Shown here in pieces: positions 14,049-20,300 of a DNA stretch of 24,870 bases. Origin of the DNA: a virus. The DNA lies in the IMG/VR virus record IMGVR_UViG_3300034019_000940, positions 1-24,870 of that record, one strand, 5' to 3'. The notes beneath the pieces were generated by a model. That model had not been told where the DNA came from, ran no database searches, and worked only from the letters and a program-made list of their open reading frames with translations. Positions within the stretch are counted from its first letter, which is position 1; every line of letters starts with the position of its first letter. Both the position numbers and the translations under genes were made by a program.

Positions 14049-14065
14049 TATAAAATCAAGAAACA

Positions 14066-14284
14066 ATGAAAAAATTCCTATTGGTCGCAATCACCTCAAT
14101 TGCACTTATGTCTTGTGAGAAAACAGACATCCTTCCAGTATCTAACCAAACCACTACAACTCAACCTTGTAATGGTAAGAGAACTGTATCTGTTCAATGT
14201 GTCGGGACAACTCAGTCAGGTTCTCGTTGTAAGAATTTAACCCTATCTTGTAACTCAAAATGCCATCTCCACGGTGGTAATTAA
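14066..14284 (+). CDS. Phage lipoprotein with Cys-rich C-terminal module (72 aa)
   Basis: The product begins MKKFLLVAITSIALMSCEKT: two lysines, a hydrophobic stretch and a lipobox LMSC place the lipidated cysteine at residue 17. The mature part has a short Thr/Gln linker and a C-terminal QCVGTTQSGSRCKNL...CNSKCHLHGG segment with C45, C55, C62, C66 and H69. I recall this 'C.gtT.sG.rC......C..H.g' pattern in many small bacterial and phage proteins as a probable metal- or disulfide-stabilised knuckle. Export to the envelope of an infected cell suggests a cell-surface role such as blocking superinfection, which is inference. It has its own strong promoter. Confidence 0.75.
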   Translation: MKKFLLVAITSIALMSCEKTDILPVSNQTTTTQPCNGKRTVSVQCVGTTQSGSRCKNLTLSCNSKCHLHGGN

Positions 14285-14295
14285 AATTAATCGTT

Positions 14296-14469
14296 ATGTT
14301 ATTCAAATCTATTGTTAGAGGTTTCGGTCATACTGTTGGTTCAAGAGGAGCAAACAGAGTTATGAGGTCATCAGGTATTGATGGAATATTCAATGTGGTT
14401 TGGGGTTTTGTGAAGTGGTGTATCATCATTACCTTTATCATCGGAATGTTACAAGGTCTATTTTCTTAA
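14296..14469 (+). CDS. Small membrane protein (57 aa)
   Basis: The short frame runs from ATG 14296 to TAA 14467-14469, 11 bp after the lipoprotein gene. The first ~30 residues are basic (MLFKSIVRGF, then SRGANRVMRSSG). Residues ~33-55 form one hydrophobic segment (VVWGFVKWCIIITFIIGMLQ) consistent with a single membrane span, with the basic end likely cytoplasmic. It is probably co-transcribed with the lipoprotein. A holin is conceivable for a small one-span protein, but there is no endolysin gene beside it, so I do not name it one. Confidence 0.6.
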   Translation: MLFKSIVRGFGHTVGSRGANRVMRSSGIDGIFNVVWGFVKWCIIITFIIGMLQGLFS

Positions 14470-14487
14470 TCATTAAAAACTATAACT

Positions 14488-14790
14488 ATGACTGAATTTA
14501 TCACTCGCTTCTCTGAAGCAGACAAATGGTTCATCGATGGTATGACGAATCAATTCTTAGGACTTATATCTGACGATGATAAGGATGCTGAATGGAGTGA
14601 TGTATCCACAACTTCCTTATTTCATATGATATCCCTATACATGGAACTTCGTTCTCAACTCAGAATTAAATCTTGGATTCTCCAAAGATGGGAACAAGAC
14701 CCAAGAGGTGATGGAATTTTCCAAGATATCTATGATGAAATTTTCGAAGATTACAACGATTTTTTTGTTGAGTTAGCAAAATATAATTAA
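14488..14790 (+). CDS. Hypothetical acidic protein (100 aa)
   Basis: The product begins MTEFITRFSEADKWFIDGMT and is acidic and mostly helical (LFHMISLYMELRSQLRIKSW), ending in an Asp/Glu/Phe-rich stretch (DIYDEIFEDYNDFFVELAKY). It follows the membrane protein by 18 bp. The leader before the ATG (AACTATAACT) is identical to that of the next gene. No motif or family is recognised. The -33 and -7 boxes of the next promoter overlap its final codons. Confidence 0.65.
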   Translation: MTEFITRFSEADKWFIDGMTNQFLGLISDDDKDAEWSDVSTTSLFHMISLYMELRSQLRIKSWILQRWEQDPRGDGIFQDIYDEIFEDYNDFFVELAKYN

Positions 14791-14795
14791 CTTTG
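14765..14795 (+). promoter_or_regulatory. Bacteroidota-type promoter
   Basis: TTG (14765-14767), 20-nt spacer, TAACTTTG (14788-14795). The start of the next gene at 14851 is 55 nt further on, giving the longest leader of the promoter set. Confidence 0.7.
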
Positions 14796-14850
14796 TCTTT
14801 TAATCATCAATCAACATCGGGGACAGGACACAATCTGAACAACTATAACT

Positions 14851-15282
14851 ATGATTGGAGCAATCGCCAACCCGACCAAGAAGGTCACTATTGATTTCCC
14901 TATGTCTCAGGTAAAGGACTGTGTTCTTACCATTCCAAAGGTTTTTACCAAATATCGTATTCAATCACAGAACCCAATGTTCAATCAGTATACATTCGAA
15001 GCGTCAGAGTTCCTGTCTCTTGGTGTATTCATCGACATCAACCTCACAGAGGTTGGTCCTAACAAGACCGAGATTTCCATTGAGGTCCGTAGAAAGTTGG
15101 GAGCGTTCGACAATTGGGTTGAGGTTCAGAATGCGAACGAACATATTCAAAATATTATTACCGCCATCTCAAAGGTTTTGACTAATCCTAATGGACAGGT
15201 TCAAGAGGTTAAACAAAAATCTTTGTTACCTGAAATCATTGGATTCGTTATCGGTATCATCATCTTATTATCCTTGTTGTAG
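14851..15282 (+). CDS. Tail-anchored hypothetical protein (143 aa)
   Basis: The product begins MIGAIANPTKKVTIDFPMSQ. Residues ~10-115 alternate strands and a helix (FEASEFLSLGVFIDINLTEVG, then ISIEVRRKLGAF) in a way that suggests a small SRPBCC-like or similar alpha/beta domain. Residues ~124-143 (LLPEIIGFVIGIIILLSLL) form a C-terminal membrane anchor with almost nothing after it, so the soluble domain would face the cytoplasm. A convergent terminator follows within 20 bp. The domain assignment is by pattern only; the anchor is clear. Confidence 0.7.
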   Translation: MIGAIANPTKKVTIDFPMSQVKDCVLTIPKVFTKYRIQSQNPMFNQYTFEASEFLSLGVFIDINLTEVGPNKTEISIEVRRKLGAFDNWVEVQNANEHIQNIITAISKVLTNPNGQVQEVKQKSLLPEIIGFVIGIIILLSLL

Positions 15283-15301
15283 TTTCTTGTTTTTTGATGA
15301 T

Positions 15302-15332
15302 AAAACCCCTGTCGTAATGATGGGGGTTTTTT
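15302..15332. terminator. Bidirectional terminator between convergent genes
   Basis: AAAACCCC (15302-15309) pairs with GGGGTTTT (15323-15330), giving A- and T-tracts on both flanks. It can serve the + strand gene ending at 15282 and the minus-strand gene ending at 15331. Confidence 0.85.
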
Positions 15333-15687
15333 ATTTACAGTCCTCCCAAGTGAAGTGTTTTACATTTTTCGCAGGACGGTCTTTTAAGGTCAAATTAGGG
15401 TGTTTTTTTACAAATTGATAGTGAATATCATCTGACGGATTATAACCGATTTTAGATAGGATTCTGTAAGTGTGGCACCATTCTGACTTCCTGATACCTT
15501 TCATGTCTATGTGACTTGAATCAACATTTCTGTTTTCATCATTTTTTGCTCTATAACCTTGACGATACAATTTACCATACTCACTCTCACACACTCTACA
15601 TTGCCCATTGAGTCCATCGTAGTTGAGTTTTCTTTTACCGAATTCTTCAAGTGGTTTTTCTATTCCACATTTCTTACATTTTTTCAT
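15331..15687 (-). CDS. Zinc-ribbon protein, HNH-endonuclease-like N-terminus without visible HNH core
   Basis: This is the only convincing minus-strand gene. The 118-residue product begins MKKCKKCGIEKPLEEFGKRK, with a second pair CRVC near residue 30: a CxxC...CxxC ribbon of the kind that precedes HNH nuclease domains. The rest (HIDMKGIRKSEWCHTYRILS, then KKHPNLTLKDRPAKNVKHFT) does not show the usual H-N-H residues, so it is either a degenerate or shortened homing-type nuclease or a DNA/RNA-binding regulator. It is convergent with the small-gene region and divergent from the DUF6291 gene. An ATATTTAT element lies 4 nt before its start. Its stop lies inside the terminator stem flank. Confidence 0.7.
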   Translation of the reverse strand: MKKCKKCGIEKPLEEFGKRKLNYDGLNGQCRVCESEYGKLYRQGYRAKNDENRNVDSSHIDMKGIRKSEWCHTYRILSKIGYNPSDDIHYQFVKKHPNLTLKDRPAKNVKHFTWEDCK

Positions 15688-15691
15688 ATTA

Positions 15692-15699
15692 ATAAATAT
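15692..15699 (-). promoter_or_regulatory. ATATTTAT element before the minus-strand gene
   Basis: On the minus strand ATATTTAT ends 4 nt before the ATG (15687), the same spacing as at 6424 and 19552. The 82-bp divergent gap 15688-15769 contains no Bacteroidota-type -7 box that I can see in either direction. Confidence 0.35.
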
Positions 15700-15769
15700 A
15701 AACTTGATTCTTTTGTTTGTAAACGATATACTTATAGATACTAAACTTACTGAACTAAAAAAAAGATAA

Positions 15770-16150
15770 ATGAAAAATGTAATAATCTACGACAGTCACT
15801 TTGAACTGATGAAAAATCTGACTGATGAACAAGCAGGAATCCTAATCAAATCGGTTGGGTTATTCAAGAACGGACAAGAACCCACAATAACCGACCCGCT
15901 TATCTTGGGTATTTTTATGGTAATCCGCCGTGACTTTGAAATTCAATCACAGAATTATTCAAAGAAAGTTGAAACAAACAAGAGAAATGGAGTATTAGGT
16001 GGTAGACCTAAAACCCAAAATAACCCAATGGGTTTTTCTGAAACCCAACCTAACCCACAAAACCTTAAAGATAAAGATAAAGATAAAGATAAAGAGAAAG
16101 ATAAAGAGAAAGAGCAATTGCAACTGGTATTAAAGAAATTCAATTTATAA
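15770..16150 (+). CDS. DUF6291-like protein (126 aa) with Lys/Asp repeat tail
   Basis: Residues ~1-90 match the DUF6291 pattern of phage replication-region proteins: IIYDSHFELMKNLTDEQAGI, a DPLILGIFMVIRRDFE helix and the NGVLGGRPK linker. The usual 'GG.GGRPK' ending is followed here by a low-complexity (KD/KE)n tail coded by eight 6-bp units, and the protein then ends. In related phages the domain often precedes a replication-initiation or DnaD-like part, so this form may be short. Position before a winged-helix and a sigma-like gene suggests a role in replication or its control. The domain function itself is unknown. Confidence 0.7.
   Translation: MKNVIIYDSHFELMKNLTDEQAGILIKSVGLFKNGQEPTITDPLILGIFMVIRRDFEIQSQNYSKKVETNKRNGVLGGRPKTQNNPMGFSETQPNPQNLKDKDKDKDKEKDKEKEQLQLVLKKFNL
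16067..16114 (+). repeat. 6-bp microsatellite (AAAGAT/AAAGAG, eight units)
   Basis: Eight hexamers in frame with the DUF6291 gene encode alternating Lys and Asp/Glu. Slippage would add or remove two residues without frameshift. Confidence 0.9.
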
Positions 16151-16172
16151 TAAAGTATTTATAGTATACCAT

Positions 16173-16463
16173 ATGGAAGAATTTAATAATTTTTTGAACA
16201 AGTACTTGAACACAGATGTGAGAGAATATTTTCAACTTGGAGAAGAAGATAAAGAACACATATCTGATGTTATTACAAATCACTACAAACGAGCATTACA
16301 AATAGAACCAAAACTTATCTGGATGTATATTGATAAGATTAAAGGAACAATACTTAAATCAGAAGAACAGGAAAACTATGAGATAGCAGATATCTTCAAG
16401 AGAACATTGGATAAGTTAAATAAAGATTGTTCTGAATATAAATATTTTCCAAAAGAAGATTGA
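16173..16463 (+). CDS. Hypothetical protein (96 aa)
   Basis: The product begins MEEFNNFLNKYLNTDVREYF and appears wholly helical, with no membrane segment or motif (HISDVITNHYKRALQIEPKLI, then DIFKRTLDKLNKDC). A GTATTTAT sequence, one mismatch from the ATATTTAT element, lies 10 nt before the ATG. The gene sits 22 bp after DUF6291 and 40 bp before a winged-helix gene. It could be a small replication or regulatory accessory; no family is recognised. Confidence 0.6.
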   Translation: MEEFNNFLNKYLNTDVREYFQLGEEDKEHISDVITNHYKRALQIEPKLIWMYIDKIKGTILKSEEQENYEIADIFKRTLDKLNKDCSEYKYFPKED

Positions 16464-16503
16464 TACTTCACCCAACTATACCTATACTTAAAAGAAAAAA
16501 TAT

Positions 16504-16743
16504 ATGAAATTAAATCCAAGAGAGCAAGCCGTACTTGATATCATCATTAAAGATATTGAGAATTCAGACAAACCTTATTCAACTTTATCTAACATTGATT
16601 TGGGAATGAAACTACATATTTCTCCAAACATAACAAGAGATAAGGTAAGAAATTTAGTTCTTAAAGGTGCACTCCAAAGAGTAGAAGATTTTTGGACACC
16701 CGAAGGGAAATATTACAATAGGGTTTTGTATAAAGGAAAGTAA
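16504..16743 (+). CDS. Small winged-helix DNA-binding protein (79 aa)
   Basis: The product begins MKLNPREQAVLDIIIKDIEN. A helix, a second helix (LSNIDLGMKLHISPNITRDK) and a third (VRNLVLKGALQRVEDFW) followed by a wing-like YYNRVLYKG strand pair give the pattern of a MarR/GntR-like winged helix. The small size suggests a stand-alone DNA-binding domain acting as a dimer. It lies just before the sigma-like gene, 11 bp apart, suggesting a joint role in switching phage transcription. The fold is inferred by eye; no ligand domain is present. Confidence 0.65.
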   Translation: MKLNPREQAVLDIIIKDIENSDKPYSTLSNIDLGMKLHISPNITRDKVRNLVLKGALQRVEDFWTPEGKYYNRVLYKGK

Positions 16744-16754
16744 ACCAAATTATC

Positions 16755-17258
16755 TTGAATAAGTGGATAGAACAAAACCTAAAAGAATTAAAACTAATCT
16801 GTAATAAGATTACAAGGTCTGATGATATCGATGACCTACTTCAACTATGTATAGAACAACTTCTCAAAAATCAGAAAGTATATTCCTTACCTGACCAAGA
16901 GAAGTTGTATTTTTTTGCTCGTATAGTTCGAAATAACTATTCATCAAGGAGTTCTCCTTACTATCACCAATACAAGAAACATCAGTACATAGAATTCAAG
17001 GATATTGAAATACCTGATGTTGAATACAAGGAATCACCCATAACGATTGAATGGGTCAATAACAAAATCAATCAGGATAAGAGAACGGATAAGTGGTATT
17101 TTGCTCGTCTATTTCAAATCTACCTTGAAGAAGATTGTTCAATCAAGAACACAGCAAAACGAACCACAATCCCACCCAACACAGTATCCAAAGACATAAA
17201 CACATATCGTAGAGACCTGAGGTTATCACGACAAAAATTTTTAGATTATGGGATGTAA
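16755..17258 (+). CDS. Sigma-70-like (ECF-type) RNA polymerase sigma factor
   Basis: The 167-residue protein has an N-terminal region-2-like part (SDDIDDLLQLCIEQLLKNQK, then YFFARIVRNNYSSRSSPYYH) and a C-terminal helix-turn-helix (DCSIKNTAKRTTIPPNTVSK) like sigma region 4. I recall short proteins of this form, with 'dDlLQe...ll' and 'ffv.RI.rNny.s..SpfY', in Bacteroidota phages annotated as sigma factors. The likely start is TTG 16755, as no ATG precedes it in a suitable place. Position before terminase and tail genes fits an activator of late genes. The recognised promoter is unknown; ATATTTAT is a candidate. Confidence 0.7.
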   Translation: MNKWIEQNLKELKLICNKITRSDDIDDLLQLCIEQLLKNQKVYSLPDQEKLYFFARIVRNNYSSRSSPYYHQYKKHQYIEFKDIEIPDVEYKESPITIEWVNNKINQDKRTDKWYFARLFQIYLEEDCSIKNTAKRTTIPPNTVSKDINTYRRDLRLSRQKFLDYGM

Positions 17259-17562
17259 TTGTAAATCAAAACAAGTACAATCAAGACCACAGATAATTAG
17301 AGAAGGTACGGTCAATATCGTATCACAACCATCCAAACCGAACTACACGAGAGAACAAATTGACCGTGCATTAAACTATGTTCGAGAAATAACAAACTCT
17401 CCAATGGAAAGAAAATGGACAATGGACTTCCATAACTCACAGTTTTCAGACCACCAAGTTCCAAACTGTGTAAACTGTTGGGAAAGAGTTAAAACAAGGA
17501 TGGAACACCTAAACGAAAAACTAACAGAATATGAACAATACGAATCCAGTAGGACGACCTAA
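17248..17562 (+). CDS. Small hypothetical protein with N-terminal CxC (104 aa)
   Basis: The ATG overlaps the sigma-like gene by 11 nt. The product begins MGCNCKSKQVQSRPQIIREG, and a second pair CVNC lies near residue 75. The two pairs (C3/C5 and C74/C77) could bind one metal ion. A helical C-terminus (RVKTRMEHLNEKLTEYEQYE) follows. I recall MGCNCK-type small proteins next to terminase genes in Bacteroidota phages, without known function. The next gene starts inside its last 32 nt. Confidence 0.6.
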   Translation: MGCNCKSKQVQSRPQIIREGTVNIVSQPSKPNYTREQIDRALNYVREITNSPMERKWTMDFHNSQFSDHQVPNCVNCWERVKTRMEHLNEKLTEYEQYESSRTT

Positions 17563-17971
17563 GATAACCCTAAATGATTTACCAACGAATTGGAAACTCA
17601 TTTGTAAAGAGATGGGTCAAGAAGGACATTTTGATGTGGACCTCAGAGTTAAACTCGGAATCAATAAACAAACATTTTGGAGATTGATAGAAGAAGAACC
17701 AGATTTTTCGGAATCCGTTCAAGAGTTCAGAGAATTATCACACACATGGTGGTCCTCAATACCAAGAAAAGGATTTAAGAACGGTGAGTCAAAGAATCTG
17801 AATTCTAATCTTTATTCTCTGATAATGAGGAATAGATTTAAGGATGAGTGGAATGTGGAGAAGAAAGTTGATATCACAACTGGTGGAGATAAGATTGATT
17901 CCAATAACAAAGTTCAAATAGAAATCATTAGAACAAAAATTGAAGATGAAGAATCCAAGTCAAACCAATAG
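17531..17971 (+). CDS. Terminase small subunit-like protein
   Basis: The 146-residue protein begins MNNTNPVGRPKITLNDLPTN, a GRPK start shared by many phage terminase small subunits. Residues ~18-60 form a helix-turn-helix (WKLICKEMGQEGHFDVDLRV, then INKQTFWRLIEEEPDFSESV). The middle TWWSSIPRKG and NSNLYSLIMRNRFKDEW segments match the conserved 'W......nst.w.f.mKNRf.dW' found after the helix-turn-helix. The subunit recognises the packaging site and hands DNA to the large subunit, which is encoded one gene later. Assignment rests on motif pattern and position. Confidence 0.75.
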   Translation: MNNTNPVGRPKITLNDLPTNWKLICKEMGQEGHFDVDLRVKLGINKQTFWRLIEEEPDFSESVQEFRELSHTWWSSIPRKGFKNGESKNLNSNLYSLIMRNRFKDEWNVEKKVDITTGGDKIDSNNKVQIEIIRTKIEDEESKSNQ

Positions 17972-18398
17972 AAAGTTAATGACCTTTCCAATTAAGGATT
18001 ATCCGAACATTCAGGTTAACTCAGGTACAATGGATAGAGACACGATGAAAGCGTGTTACCTTGAATTCAAAGGAACAATTCAGACTGATGGTGAGGATAA
18101 GATAAAAGACATTAACAGGGTCTGTAAAAACATTTCAAGGTCAATATCAAACTCAATCAATACAGATTTGTTTTATGATAAGTTTCTTTGTTCCAAAGAT
18201 ATTTCAGAATCATTTGTCTATACAGGTAAATCATATACAAAGATTGAATACACATTATTCTTGAAACAACCTCTACTCAAAGAACAATTGACCAGTGAAC
18301 TAAACAAACTAACAGACAAGGTTTGGACCGAATCAATTCAAGACACATCATCAGTTAAGTTTTATAAAAACATCATATCAAAGAGAAAGTATAAGTGA
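17940..18398 (+). CDS. Hypothetical protein between terminase subunits (152 aa)
   Basis: The product begins MKMKNPSQTNRKLM; starts at 17946 or 17979 (MTFPIKDYPN) are also possible, the latter leaving no overlap with the small terminase gene. The sequence alternates beta and helix (NIQVNSGTMDRDTMKACYLE, YTGKSYTKIEYTLFLKQPLL) with a Lys-rich end (FYKNIISKRKYK). No family or motif is recognised. The stop overlaps the GTG start of the large terminase by 4 nt (GTGA), so translation is coupled and a packaging-related role is plausible. Confidence 0.6.
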   Translation: MKMKNPSQTNRKLMTFPIKDYPNIQVNSGTMDRDTMKACYLEFKGTIQTDGEDKIKDINRVCKNISRSISNSINTDLFYDKFLCSKDISESFVYTGKSYTKIEYTLFLKQPLLKEQLTSELNKLTDKVWTESIQDTSSVKFYKNIISKRKYK

Positions 18399-19534
18399 AG
18401 ATACAGACCACAAGAGTGTTTGAAGACCTATTAAATTCAGACAAGAGGATTAATGTATTTCAGGGTTCTTCTCGTGCATCCAAGACCTATAACATTCTTA
18501 TATTTCTAATCTACAAACTTCTACAAGAGGAGAACAAAACATTATCCATTGTAAGAAAAACATTACCCGCATTGAAGGGGAGCGTGCTTCGAGACCTCAA
18601 AGAAATTTTATTGAAGTTCGAGTTATTTGATTCTGAGAAGTGGCATTCCGTTGATGGTTATTTTGAATTGGGGTCAAATATCATTGAATGGTTTTCAGTT
18701 GATGATGAGACAAAAATCAGAGGTAGAAAAAGAGATTACCTATTCATCAATGAAGCGACAGAACTATCCTATGACGAATACATCCAACTCGTACTGAGAA
18801 CATCAGACACAATTGTGTTGGACCTTAACCCATCATTATGGAAATCATGGATATATGATTTGGAAGGACAACCTGATGTGAAGTATAACATTGTTACATT
18901 CAAGGACAATCCATTCTTACCACAGGTCCAAGTTGATGAGATATTGAAACTCAGAGACAAGGACGCCAACCTGTGGCGCATCTTTGGTATGGGTATGAAA
19001 GGTGTTCCCACCAAGATGGTATTCAATCACCATCAACTATATGTTGATTTACCAATAGGGTGTTCTTTCTTAGGTTATGGAATTGACTGGGGATACTCAG
19101 ACCCATCAACACTCGTTGGTGTTTGGAAACTCGGTGATTCAATTTATTGTGAGGAGTTCTTGTATCTAAAAAATGTGACCATACCTGATTTCATTTATAG
19201 GATAAAAGATTTGGGGATTAACTTGAAAGATGATTTTATTGCAGATAGTGCTAACCCTCAGGCGATAGAAGAACTTAGAAGACAAGGAATAAATTGCAAA
19301 CCTGTTAAGAAAAATTCGATACTTCATGGAATTGATTTAATTAAGAGGTCAAACTTTTATGTGAAGTTTGATTCATTTAACCTACAAAATGAATTACAAT
19401 CCTACATATGGAAGACAGATAAAAACGGTAATAACCTTGATGAACCGCAACCAGGGTCCGACCACTTAATAGACGGCATTCGTTATGTGATGGAGATGAA
19501 GGTTGGAAGAAATCAATGGATTGGTATAATGTAA
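18395..19534 (+). CDS. Terminase large subunit
   Basis: The 379-residue protein starts at GTG 18395, overlapping the previous stop. It shows a Walker A-like GSSRASKT (24-31), a Walker B with the catalytic carboxylate in YLFINEATEL (E120), and nuclease residues of the RNase H-like fold: D231 in GIDWGYSDP, D284 in IADSANP, and a C-terminal DHLIDGIRY with D356, H357 and D360. This is the packaging motor ATPase plus DNA-cutting nuclease that docks on the portal. Length is slightly short for the family but both domains are complete. It overlaps the upstream AT-rich leader of the tail chaperone gene at its 3' end. Confidence 0.92.
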   Translation: MKIQTTRVFEDLLNSDKRINVFQGSSRASKTYNILIFLIYKLLQEENKTLSIVRKTLPALKGSVLRDLKEILLKFELFDSEKWHSVDGYFELGSNIIEWFSVDDETKIRGRKRDYLFINEATELSYDEYIQLVLRTSDTIVLDLNPSLWKSWIYDLEGQPDVKYNIVTFKDNPFLPQVQVDEILKLRDKDANLWRIFGMGMKGVPTKMVFNHHQLYVDLPIGCSFLGYGIDWGYSDPSTLVGVWKLGDSIYCEEFLYLKNVTIPDFIYRIKDLGINLKDDFIADSANPQAIEELRRQGINCKPVKKNSILHGIDLIKRSNFYVKFDSFNLQNELQSYIWKTDKNGNNLDEPQPGSDHLIDGIRYVMEMKVGRNQWIGIM

Positions 19535-19539
19535 AAAAG

Positions 19540-19547
19540 ATATTTAT
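19540..19547 (+). promoter_or_regulatory. ATATTTAT element before the tail chaperone gene
   Basis: ATATTTAT begins 6 nt past the terminase stop codon (19532-19534) and ends 4 nt before ATG 19552. The arrangement is the same as before the portal gene, including a preceding AAAAAAG run. Confidence 0.35.
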
Positions 19548-19551
19548 GTAT

Positions 19552-20292
19552 ATGAGTGGACTCGTTCTAAAATACGATGGAAGAAAAATAAACATCCAAG
19601 AACCAACAATTCAAATGTGGACGGATGTAATGAAGTTTAGGGAACTACTTGATGAAGAAGAACTCAACATCAGAATGTTGTCTTTAACAACAGGACTATC
19701 AGTTCAAGAGATTAAAGAATCAGATGCTCACTCGATGAGAATCGCAGCCGATACAGTTTATAAATTCTTAAATCAGGAATCTAAAAAACTATTTAAGGAT
19801 ATAGAACACAACGGAAAGAAGTATGTTCTTGTAGATGTACATAAGATGTCGTTTGGTCAATTCGTAGATATAGATACATTCTTACAGAAAGATGAGAATT
19901 ATAGAGTATCAAACTTGAATGAGTTAGCGGCATACCTGTATACAGAAGAAGGTAAGAAATATGGTGAGACAGATTTTAGAAAACAGATTGAAGATTTCAA
20001 AACTCTACCAGTGAAATATGTAGAAGGAGCAATTTTTTTTTTGTTGAGTATAGGCGTGGTCTCTCAACAACTTTCAGTTCTTTATTCCAAGAACAAACCG
20101 TTGTGGATGTGGATGATGATACGAGTTCGTTTGCAAAACATTGGGGATGGTATTCAGCAATTTCTACACTTGCCGACAACAAAGTATGGGTGGTTGACGA
20201 TGTTACTAATCTTCCCCTTATATCTTGTCTCAATCACCTCTCATATCTTATGGACCTCAATCAACAGGCTGAAAAGCAAATTAAAGAAATGA
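19552..20292 (+). CDS. Tail assembly chaperone, zero-frame product
   Basis: I chose ATG 19552 from the spacing to the ATATTTAT element; ATG 19546 is in frame two codons earlier. The protein begins [20 protein letters not shown], with a helical N-terminal domain, [20 protein letters not shown], and a segment ending [14 protein letters not shown]. After a ten-T run (20033-20042) the zero frame gives an atypical hydrophobic stretch ([17 protein letters not shown]). The -1 frame is open and encodes an [17 protein letters not shown] segment that I recognise in phage tail chaperone products. Such proteins bind the tape measure during tail assembly. The zero-frame end may be a real G-like form. Confidence 0.7.
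   Translation: MSGLVLKYDGRKINIQEPTIQMWTDVMKFRELLDEEELNIRMLSLTTGLSVQEIKESDAHSMRIAADTVYKFLNQESKKLFKDIEHNGKKYVLVDVHKMSFGQFVDIDTFLQKDENYRVSNLNELAAYLYTEEGKKYGETDFRKQIEDFKTLPVKYVEGAIFFLLSIGVVSQQLSVLYSKNKPLWMWMMIRVRLQNIGDGIQQFLHLPTTKYGWLTMLLIFPLYLVSITSHILWTSINRLKSKLKK
20037..20043 (+). other. Candidate -1 ribosomal frameshift site T TTT TTG
   Basis: The heptamer is in phase with the tail chaperone frame (codons TTT, TTG at 20038-20043) at the end of a ten-T run. A -1 slip joins it to the open frame ending at 20300, giving a 249-residue fusion from ATG 19552. Phages commonly use -1 frameshifting in the tail chaperone gene (lambda G/GT). A homopolymer error is the alternative. Confidence 0.65.
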
Positions 20293-20300
20293 ACAAGTAA
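20044..20300 (+). CDS. Tail assembly chaperone, -1 frame extension
   Basis: This frame has no good independent start (the first candidate is GTG 20103) and is open from the slippery site. It encodes [19 protein letters not shown], an acidic DVDDDTSS linker, then [17 protein letters not shown] and [20 protein letters not shown]. The FxKxWGWYxxIxxLA pattern is shared with tail-chaperone products of Bacteroidota phages as I remember them. Its stop codon TAA shares a base with the next ATG (TAATG at 20298-20302), the tight spacing expected when this frame is the functional end. It would be made as a fusion with the upstream 160-odd residues. Confidence 0.65.

Noticed and set aside
14296-14469. 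Holin
   Set aside because: The protein has one membrane span and no endolysin gene is nearby; small membrane protein is the safer call.
14921-15418. + strand open frames overlapping the tail-anchored protein gene
   Set aside because: Shadow frames with unlikely composition; the second also reads through the terminator into the minus-strand gene.
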